DNA from: Pelistega ratti
GTDB lineage: Bacteria > Pseudomonadota > Gammaproteobacteria > Burkholderiales > Burkholderiaceae_B
Assembly: GCF_009833965.1 (NCBI RefSeq)
Contig: NZ_CP047165.1
Span: 1-64,000, forward strand
DNA: 64,000 nt
Direction: 5' to 3'
A program made the translations under genes and the position numbers. Position 1 is the first letter of the stretch. Every line of letters starts with the position of its first letter. Below, piece after piece: positions 56,911 to 64,000 of this stretch. Below the pieces are notes generated by a model. That model saw only the letters and a program-made list of their open reading frames with translations, was not told the DNA's origin and did no database searches.

Positions 56911-57183
56911 TTAAGCACTTGGCGGTGTATAGCCTTGTGCTTCAACATCTTGGTCATCAAAGAGATAACTTTCCATTTGTTGTCTAACGTATTTTCTGGC
57001 ACGCACATCAGCAAGATTAAGTCTGTTTTCATTGACAATGCGTGTTTGAATATCCATCCAGTTTTGCCAAGCTTCACGAGAGATATTTTTGTAAATTTGT
57101 ACGCCAAGTTCTCCAGGATATGGAGGGTAATCAAGACCTGGTGCTTCTTTTTTTAATTTTACACATTGAACCATACGAGCCAT
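56911..57183 (-). CDS. yggX: Fe(2+)-trafficking / oxidative damage protection protein YggX
   Basis: 90 aa. Small conserved protein linked to iron trafficking and repair of oxidised Fe-S clusters in enterics. Typical start [27 protein letters not shown], then [46 protein letters not shown]. The Cys at residue 7 is the conserved one. It is 13 nt downstream of argA and most likely co-transcribed, a frequent betaproteobacterial pair. Confidence 0.95.
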   Translation of the reverse strand: MARMVQCVKLKKEAPGLDYPPYPGELGVQIYKNISREAWQNWMDIQTRIVNENRLNLADVRARKYVRQQMESYLFDDQDVEAQGYTPPSA

Positions 57184-57196
57184 AAATAACTTCCTT

Positions 57197-58549
57197 CTAT
57201 AAATTCTTGATAAAAATAAGACTGTTTCTAGAACGATTGTAATTGATTTGCTTTTCCTTTGGCAAGTCGTCTAATGTTCCTTGTATAAAACCACGGTTCA
57301 TAAACCAATGTGATGTTCGAGTCGTAAGAACGAAAAGTTTTTTAATGCCCATTGTGCGTGCCTTGGATTCGGTATGTTTAAGTAATAGCTCGCCTTCACC
57401 TGCACTTTGCCAATCTGGGTGTACAATTAAACAAGCCATTTCAGCCATCTGTTCATTGGTGTAGGGTATAAGTGAAACACAGCCATAGATAATGCCGTCA
57501 TGCTCTAGCACGGTAAATTTCTCGACATCTCGTTCAATAATATGCCGTCCTCTAGGGACAAGTGTGCCATCGGCTTCAAGAGGTTCAATTAATGACAGAA
57601 TAGCCCCAATATCGTCCATAGTTGCTGGGCGTAAATCATCTAGTGTATCTTCTACGACCATTGTACCGATACCATCATGGGTAAAGTATTCAAGTAGTAG
57701 GCTACCATCCAAATTATGGGGGATAATATGAGCCCGCTTAACACCACAACGCACTGCTTTAACGGTATGTTTTAAAAGATTAGCAAAGTGAGGCTCTATG
57801 CTTTTTTCCTTTAGAATTTTTTCTGCTTCTGCACGGGCAATTTCGGTAATAACATGACCATTATCATCCCTTAATACGGTTGATTGATTGAGAAAAACTA
57901 ATTTATCGGCTTTAAGTGCAATAGCCGCATGGGTAGCAAGTTCTTCCATCGCGATATTAAAGGCCTCTCCTGTTGGAGAAAAACCAATTGGCCCTAATAA
58001 AACGACAGCACCAAGGGAAATGGCTTTATGAATAGAGGTAATATCAAATTTTCTGACTTTTCCAGTATGTTTATAATCAATCCCATCAATAACTCCAATA
58101 GGTTGAGCAGTGACAAAATTACCAGAAATAACGTGTATTTGAGCATTTGACATGGGGGTATTGGGCAACCCTTGACTAAAGGCTGCCTCAATATCTAAAC
58201 GAAGTTCACCTGCTGCTTCTTTACAGCATTCAAGTGCAATCGCTGATGTAGGCTCCATACCTGTATCAAATTGAAAATCATATCCTTTTAAGCGTAGCTG
58301 TTCATTTACTTGGGGAAGGGAACCAAATACCAGTACCAAACGAACACCTAATGCGGTGAGTAAGGATAAATCCTGTATTAAGGCATTAAGCCGTTCTTCT
58401 TGGACTAAATCGCCACCAAACCCAACAACAAAGGTTTTGCCTCGCATGGTATGTACATAGGGGGCAACATCACGAAACCAACGAACAAATTGAGCAGGAG
58501 CATATTCGGGCGCATCTAACGCTGAGTAGGTTTCTGTTTCAATTGACAT
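57197..58549 (-). CDS. argA: N-acetylglutamate synthase ArgA
   Basis: First step of arginine synthesis, acetylating glutamate; usually feedback inhibited by arginine. 450 aa. N-terminal amino-acid-kinase-like domain (residues 20-290; [73 protein letters not shown]), then a GNAT domain (about 305-450; [22 protein letters not shown]). It diverges from hrpA with a 133-nt gap and precedes yggX. Confidence 0.95.
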   Translation of the reverse strand: MSIETETYSALDAPEYAPAQFVRWFRDVAPYVHTMRGKTFVVGFGGDLVQEERLNALIQDLSLLTALGVRLVLVFGSLPQVNEQLRLKGYDFQFDTGMEPTSAIALECCKEAAGELRLDIEAAFSQGLPNTPMSNAQIHVISGNFVTAQPIGVIDGIDYKHTGKVRKFDITSIHKAISLGAVVLLGPIGFSPTGEAFNIAMEELATHAAIALKADKLVFLNQSTVLRDDNGHVITEIARAEAEKILKEKSIEPHFANLLKHTVKAVRCGVKRAHIIPHNLDGSLLLEYFTHDGIGTMVVEDTLDDLRPATMDDIGAILSLIEPLEADGTLVPRGRHIIERDVEKFTVLEHDGIIYGCVSLIPYTNEQMAEMACLIVHPDWQSAGEGELLLKHTESKARTMGIKKLFVLTTRTSHWFMNRGFIQGTLDDLPKEKQINYNRSRNSLIFIKNL

Positions 58550-58682
58550 GAAAAAGTGTCCTCCATGAAAGATAGGGATAGCGTAAATCTATTTTGAAAA
58601 TTATAATAGTGAGTAATACAAAATGGATTATCTTTTATGAAAAAGATAAAAATACATAATAACGTGTACTGATTGACCAACA

Positions 58683-61600
58683 ATGCAAAAAGATACTGAC
58701 TTAGTGAATACACCTATCCAAAAAAGAATGCCAAACCAATCTATGAATAAAAAAGCAAAGCAAGACCATCAAAAAACAATATCTGTTGAAGCATCAGAGG
58801 TGCTTTCTACGCGTTTAGCAAAATCTACTCAATTAAGAATTAAGAAACGTAAAACTACGTCTCCTAAAAAAATACCCTCTGCGCCAGATTTATCCGCAAA
58901 ACCTACTCCCCCTTTAGAGAAAACACCTAGAGCATTACCTCCGATTCATTATGATGATGAATTACCTGTTAGTGGTAAAAGAGAGGAAATTGCAAAAGCG
59001 ATTGAACAACATCAAGTCGTTATTGTAAGTGGTGAGACAGGTTCAGGGAAAACAACCCAATTACCTAAGATCTGTCTGGCATTGGGTAGGGGGCAAAAAG
59101 GATTAATTGGTCATACCCAACCAAGACGTATTGCGGCTATTTCGGTGGCTAAACGGATAGCACAAGAACTAAAAACAGAGATTGGGGATTGGGTAGGGTA
59201 TCAGGTACGGTTTAATGACAAAACAGGCCCTAATGCGGCGATTAAGTTGATGACGGATGGTATTTTGCTAGCAGAGACACAGCAAGATCCTTTACTCCGC
59301 AAATATGACACGATAATTATTGATGAAGCACATGAACGTAGTCTAAATATTGATTTTTTACTGGGTTTACTCAAAAATATTCTTAAAAAACGGGCTGATT
59401 TAAAACTGATTATTACTTCAGCTACTATTGATGCGGATCGCTTTGCCCAACATTTTGCAAATGCTCAGGGGATTGCTGCCCCTATTATTGAAGTCTCTGG
59501 ACGTTTATATCCTGTTGAAGTACGTTATCGTCCTATTGGTCTAATAGAGGAAGAAGATAGTGTATATTCTACTCAACAAGACCGTATGGATAGAGATGAA
59601 GAAAAAGACCTTATCAATGCCATTATTGATAGTGTTGATGAGTGTATGCGTGTAGGGTCAGGGGATATTTTAATCTTTCTTCCCGGTGAGCGAGAAATTA
59701 GAGAAACAGCAGATGCCCTACATAAGCATAAAATGGCCGCAGTGCAAGTATTACCACTTTTTGCTCGTATGTCTCAAGCAGAGCAAGAAAGAATATTTCA
59801 ACCCTCTACAAATCTACGGCGAATTATCTTGGCAACCAATGTGGCAGAAACCTCTTTAACTGTACCGGGTATTCGTTTTGTTATTGATAGCGGTTTAGCG
59901 AGAATTAAGCGTTATTCTTGGCGGAATAAAGTTGAACAGCTTCAAATTGAGAAAATTAGTCAAGCCTCTGCTAACCAACGAGCAGGTCGTTGTGGACGTA
60001 TCGGAGCAGGGGTGTGTATTCGCCTTTATGATGAGCTGGATTTTAAACGGCGAGCTGCATTTAGTGATCCAGAAATTTTACGTTCTTCTTTAGCATCGGT
60101 TATTTTGCGAATGAAAGCATTAAAACTGCATGATATTGAACAATTTCCCTTTGTGGATCAGCCTACAGGGAAAGCGATTGCTGATGGCTATCATATTTTG
60201 CATGAGTTAGGGGCATTAGATACGCGTAACCATATTACACCGGTTGGTAGGGTGTTAGCAGAGTTACCGCTTGATCCCAAAATTGCACGTATGATTTTAT
60301 CTGCTAAAGAGCAACATAGCCTACACGAAGTATTGATTATTGCGGCTGCTTTATCAGTACAAGATCCACGTGAGCGTCCATTTGATGCCAAAGAGCAAAG
60401 TACACAGGCACACGCTAAATTTAAAGATGAGAAGTCTGAATTTATCTCCTATTTAAAATTATGGGATTGGTATCATGATAAGGTTGAACATAAAGCATCA
60501 CAGCGTAAGTTGGTTAATGAACTTCGTAAAGAATATTTATCGCCTATTCGTCTAAGAGAGTGGCATGATATCCATAGCCAATTATTAACACTGGTTGCTG
60601 AAAAAGGGTGGCGTATAAATCAAACAGCAGCGACGTATGAGCAAATTCATAAAGCTTTATTAAGTGGTTTATTAGGGAATATTGGTCTTAAAAGTGAGCA
60701 GGATAATCAGATTTATCAAGGGGCAAGAGATATTCGTTTTATGATTCACCCTAGTTCTACCTTAGCAAAAAAAGCGGGTAAATGGATAATGGCAGGTGAA
60801 TTAGTGGAAACTTCACGACTGTTTGCTCGAATCATTGCTAAGATTGAGCCACAGTGGATTGAGCGTGTAGCAGAACATTTGCTGAAAAAACAATGGTCTG
60901 ATCCACATTGGAATCGTCAAAGAGGTCAAGTACAAGTCAATGAACGAGCGACTTTATATAGTATTCCTATCTATAATGGGCGTAAGGTACATTATGGGCG
61001 AATTAATCCCCAAGCGGCTAGAGAAGTGTTTATTCGTGAGGCATTAGTTACAGGAGAAATTGATAGTCAATTGCCTTTTATTATCAAAAATCGTCAGCTG
61101 ATTGAAGAAATTGAACGATTAGAACACCGATCTCGCCGTCCTGATATTTTGGTGGATGATGAGCTTATCTTCGCTTTTTATGACCAGCATATTGCAACAG
61201 ATATTTACCAGACGGCAACATTAGAAGCATGGTATAAACGGCTCTCTAAAGAAGAACAAAAAGCACTAATACTGGATAAAAAAGACTTAATGCGTCATGA
61301 AGCAGCAGGTGTTACCACACAGGTTTTTCCTAAAAAATTCACGTGGGATGGGCTTGATTTACCATTAGACTATCATTTTGAACCCGGTTCGCCTAAAGAT
61401 GGCGTTACCATGACCATTCCTGTCTATGCCTTACGTCAAATTGATCCTGTTCCTACACAGTGGTTAGTACCGGGTATGTTAAGAGAGAAAGTGCAACTTT
61501 TACTTAAATCTTTACCACAGAAATTACGCCGACATTGTGTGCCTTTGCCAGAATATGCAAGGGATTTTTACTTCCGTCATGAGCATATTTTACAAAAACC

Positions 61601-62702
61601 TAACCGCCCTTTATTACAAGCCTTAATCGATGATATTTGGGCAACCACACAAACAAGGGTCAAGGAAGAAGACTTTAAAGTGGAAACATTACCCCCTCAT
61701 ATGCATATGATTTTTAAAGTCGTTGATGAATATGGGCGAATGTTATCGGCTAGTCGTCATTTAAGTTTACTTAAAGCAGAGCATGCTACACAAACACAAG
61801 AAAGTTTTCAGAAAGTGGCTGAACATGATCGCTATGCCGCAGCACTGCTTAAAACAGACCAAATTACTACATGGGATTTTGGTGAATTACCTGATATTCT
61901 TGAAATTAAAAAGGGACAACAATCCGTTATTGGCTATCCTGCCTTAGTTGATGAGGGGACTCATTGTGCCATTGATGTTTTTGATGAGCTAGAACAGGCA
62001 CTTGATAAGCATAAAAAAGGGTTATTACGCTTATTTAAACTTGGTCTTAAAGAACAGATAAAATATTGGCAAAAGAATATCCATGATATAACTAAAATGA
62101 GTATGTTGTACCTACCATTGGGTACGCAAGAAGAATTATTGAGCGATATAATTGATTGTGCGTTAATACAAGCAGCTTTAATTGATCCTTTGCCTATGAA
62201 TCAACAAACATTTGAAGACCGTAAAATGGTGGTCAAAGAAAAATTAGGCTTATTGGTCAATGAAGTGGCGAGACTTTGCTATCAAATTTTGGAACAATGG
62301 CATCAAACACAGAAAAAAATGGGAGCGATTAAAGCGTATAAAAATGCCTATCAAGATATGATGAGTAATCAGTCAGCCCTGATGCAAAAACATTTTTTAA
62401 CACAGACAGACTATTCTCATTTAAATCATTTTGTGCGGTATTTAAAAGCAGATTTTGTGCGAGCAGAGAAAATACAAACTGACCCAGCACGAGATACCCG
62501 TCTAATGGCAGAGATGGCACCTTTATTGACCAATTATCAACGTGCATTTGCCCAGTTAAAGGGGAGAGAAGATAAGGGTTTAGAAGATTTTAGATGGTTA
62601 CTGCAAGAGCTTAGAGTGGCTTTATTTGCACAAGAGTTGCGTACGCCAATGCCTGTATCGGTTAAACGCTTGCAAAAGGCATGGTTAATGCGAGGGGCTT
62701 AG
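58683..62702 (+). CDS. hrpA: ATP-dependent RNA helicase HrpA
   Basis: DEAH-box helicase involved in mRNA processing and rescue of stalled ribosomes in E. coli. 1339 aa, normal for HrpA. Motifs: Walker A SGETGSGKTTQL near residue 118, DEAH box IIIDEAHERSLN near residue 213, TSATIDADRF, ATNVAETSLTVPGI, and the arginine-finger block QRAGRCGRIG near residue 437. The C-terminal RNA-binding and DUF3418 region follows. A basic low-complexity tail (about residues 1-80) precedes the helicase. The start has no clear ribosome binding site; a Met at residue 15 or 20 could be used instead. Confidence 0.94.
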   Translation: MQKDTDLVNTPIQKRMPNQSMNKKAKQDHQKTISVEASEVLSTRLAKSTQLRIKKRKTTSPKKIPSAPDLSAKPTPPLEKTPRALPPIHYDDELPVSGKREEIAKAIEQHQVVIVSGETGSGKTTQLPKICLALGRGQKGLIGHTQPRRIAAISVAKRIAQELKTEIGDWVGYQVRFNDKTGPNAAIKLMTDGILLAETQQDPLLRKYDTIIIDEAHERSLNIDFLLGLLKNILKKRADLKLIITSATIDADRFAQHFANAQGIAAPIIEVSGRLYPVEVRYRPIGLIEEEDSVYSTQQDRMDRDEEKDLINAIIDSVDECMRVGSGDILIFLPGEREIRETADALHKHKMAAVQVLPLFARMSQAEQERIFQPSTNLRRIILATNVAETSLTVPGIRFVIDSGLARIKRYSWRNKVEQLQIEKISQASANQRAGRCGRIGAGVCIRLYDELDFKRRAAFSDPEILRSSLASVILRMKALKLHDIEQFPFVDQPTGKAIADGYHILHELGALDTRNHITPVGRVLAELPLDPKIARMILSAKEQHSLHEVLIIAAALSVQDPRERPFDAKEQSTQAHAKFKDEKSEFISYLKLWDWYHDKVEHKASQRKLVNELRKEYLSPIRLREWHDIHSQLLTLVAEKGWRINQTAATYEQIHKALLSGLLGNIGLKSEQDNQIYQGARDIRFMIHPSSTLAKKAGKWIMAGELVETSRLFARIIAKIEPQWIERVAEHLLKKQWSDPHWNRQRGQVQVNERATLYSIPIYNGRKVHYGRINPQAAREVFIREALVTGEIDSQLPFIIKNRQLIEEIERLEHRSRRPDILVDDELIFAFYDQHIATDIYQTATLEAWYKRLSKEEQKALILDKKDLMRHEAAGVTTQVFPKKFTWDGLDLPLDYHFEPGSPKDGVTMTIPVYALRQIDPVPTQWLVPGMLREKVQLLLKSLPQKLRRHCVPLPEYARDFYFRHEHILQKPNRPLLQALIDDIWATTQTRVKEEDFKVETLPPHMHMIFKVVDEYGRMLSASRHLSLLKAEHATQTQESFQKVAEHDRYAAALLKTDQITTWDFGELPDILEIKKGQQSVIGYPALVDEGTHCAIDVFDELEQALDKHKKGLLRLFKLGLKEQIKYWQKNIHDITKMSMLYLPLGTQEELLSDIIDCALIQAALIDPLPMNQQTFEDRKMVVKEKLGLLVNEVARLCYQILEQWHQTQKKMGAIKAYKNAYQDMMSNQSALMQKHFLTQTDYSHLNHFVRYLKADFVRAEKIQTDPARDTRLMAEMAPLLTNYQRAFAQLKGREDKGLEDFRWLLQELRVALFAQELRTPMPVSVKRLQKAWLMRGA

Positions 62703-62758
62703 CGGATTAAGTATCTTTGTTATAATTACTTTTTCTCTTCCTTTAAGACGGTATTACT

Positions 62759-64000
62759 ATGTCCCCTCGTTTTGTTCATCTTCGTTGTCATTCAGAATAT
62801 TCTGTTGTAGATGGTATAGCACGTATCAAAGATTTAGTTGATACGGCAAAACAATTTGAACAACCAGCATTAGGTATAGCGGATCTAGGTAATCTTTTTG
62901 GACAAATTAAATTTTATAAACAGGCGAGAAAAACAGGGATTAAGCCAATTATTGCCTGCGATTTATGGGTGAGCAATGATGATGACCCTCAAAAACCCTT
63001 TCGTTGTTTACTAATTGCTCGTACCCATCAGGGGTATTTGCGACTATGTGAGCTTATCTCTAAGGCTTGGCTAGAAAATCAAAATATTGACCATGCAGAG
63101 ATTCGTAAAGAATGGCTAACAGAGACAGAAGGGCTTATCGCGTTATCAGGCGGTTTGATGGGTGATATAGGTAGAGCAATAGCAGTAGGTAATGTAGGAC
63201 TTGCACAGCAATTGGCGAAAGAATGGTCAGCCAAATTCCCCAATGCTTTTTATATTGAATTACAACGAGCAGGATTTGATGGTGAAGAAAACTATATCCA
63301 TGAAGTAAGTAAAATTGCACAAACATTACAATTGCCCGTAGTTGCTACACACCCTATCCAATTTTTAAAAGAAGAGGATTTTGATGTCCATGAAACAAGA
63401 GTTTGTATTGCGAGAGGTGAGCTTTTAGGCGATAGCAATCGTGTTAAGCTTTTTACCCCCCAACAGTATATGAAAAGTACAGAAGAGATGTGTACTTTAT
63501 TTGCGGATATTCCTTCTGCCTTAGCGAATACGGTTGAAATTGCCAAACGCTGTAATGTAGAGATTGAATTAGGTCGCCCACAACTACCCTTATTTCCAAC
63601 CCCTGATAATATTCCTTTAGATGATTATCTGATTCAGTTGGCACAAGAGGGATTAGCCAAACGCATGAAACATCTTTACCCTGATGAGAAAGAGCGTCAG
63701 GCACAGTACCCTAAGTATCAGGAACGATTGGATTTAGAATGTCAGACCATTACCAAAATGGGATTTTCAGGGTATTTCCTTATCGTACAAGACTTTATTA
63801 ACTGGGGGAAAAATAATGGTGTGCCTGTTGGCCCGGGGCGTGGATCGGGGGCTGGCTCTTTAGTGGCATATTCTATTGGGATTACCGACTTAGACCCCTT
63901 ACGCTATGACTTGCTTTTTGAGCGATTTTTAAACCCAGAACGTGTGTCGATGCCTGACTTTGATATTGATTTCTGTCAGGATAACCGTGAAAAAGTGATT
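62759..64000 (+). CDS. dnaE: DNA polymerase III alpha subunit (3' end outside window)
   Basis: Replicative polymerase catalytic subunit, cut by the right edge after 414 codons. The frame is open to base 64000. N-terminal PHP domain: [27 protein letters not shown], with metal-site His pairs typical of the fold; then [13 protein letters not shown] and [26 protein letters not shown]. The palm begins with [20 protein letters not shown], the nucleotide loop [14 protein letters not shown], and catalytic Asp pair in MPDFDIDF. Start ATG at 62759; a TATAAT lies about 35 nt upstream. Confidence 0.97.
   Translation, partial: MSPRFVHLRCHSEYSVVDGIARIKDLVDTAKQFEQPALGIADLGNLFGQIKFYKQARKTGIKPIIACDLWVSNDDDPQKPFRCLLIARTHQGYLRLCELISKAWLENQNIDHAEIRKEWLTETEGLIALSGGLMGDIGRAIAVGNVGLAQQLAKEWSAKFPNAFYIELQRAGFDGEENYIHEVSKIAQTLQLPVVATHPIQFLKEEDFDVHETRVCIARGELLGDSNRVKLFTPQQYMKSTEEMCTLFADIPSALANTVEIAKRCNVEIELGRPQLPLFPTPDNIPLDDYLIQLAQEGLAKRMKHLYPDEKERQAQYPKYQERLDLECQTITKMGFSGYFLIVQDFINWGKNNGVPVGPGRGSGAGSLVAYSIGITDLDPLRYDLLFERFLNPERVSMPDFDIDFCQDNREKVI

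Noticed and set aside
56904-57134. Open frames antisense or offset to yggX, argA, sdhA, gltA and other genes
   Set aside because: They have no ribosome binding site, no family features and follow the codon structure of the real genes.

Overview
The window reads as an ordinary chromosomal segment of an AT-rich betaproteobacterium, most likely Burkholderiales, family Alcaligenaceae (a Pelistega/Taylorella/Oligella-like genome). This rests on gene content and order (GntR regulator-sdhCDAB-sdhE-gltA beside mdh; hrpA/argA/yggX; pst-pho block) and on low-GC codon use. Genus is a guess and GC was not computed. Both ends cut genes: ftsK enters from the left and dnaE runs off the right edge.

Layout. 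1-5.7 kb: ftsK, lolA, rarA and an EcsC-family gene. 5.9-12.7 kb (minus strand): a complete phosphate regulon, phoU-pstS-pstC-pstA-pstB-phoB-phoR, with two nearly identical Pho boxes, each exactly 10 nt ahead of a -10-like hexamer. 13-24.7 kb: a DUF3298/RsiV-like lipoprotein, acnB, TPP-riboswitch-controlled thiC, a LysR/isochorismatase pair, an unknown anchored protein, a small GNAT, mdh and a GntR/UTRA regulator. 24.8-29.7 kb: sdhCDAB-sdhE-gltA. Together with acnB and mdh this makes a strong TCA-cycle block; related TCTTATA sites ahead of acnB and between mdh and the regulator suggest common control. 30-35.2 kb: initiator tRNA, scpB, rluB, a nitroreductase, an IS481-family insertion and an atypical SDR.

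35.2-40.9 kb (minus strand) is the least ordinary region. It holds a five-gene unit: an OprC-like outer-membrane beta-barrel that seems to lack the plug domain, a Tat-like solute-binding protein, an ABC permease and ATPase with overlapping genes, and an NnrS-family membrane protein. A Fur-box-like site lies just upstream of the barrel gene. 41.3-48.8 kb: lysC, a His-rich CDF metal exporter, three small lipoproteins (two of them paralogues), a glutamate-synthase-like FMN protein, and a secreted barnase-type RNase followed by barstar. 49.2-56.8 kb: a peptide ABC transporter (oppA-oppB-oppC-fused oppDF) followed by a second oppA copy whose leader shares a conserved 50-nt block with the first. The 751-bp gap before the second copy carries a 217-bp pair of inverted repeats, one arm of which nearly matches the thiC terminator. 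56.9-64 kb: argA-yggX, hrpA and the start of dnaE.

No CRISPR array, prophage, plasmid origin or rRNA operon is visible. The best candidates for something undescribed are the plug-less barrel/ABC/NnrS unit and, at smaller scale, the dispersed intergenic repeats.
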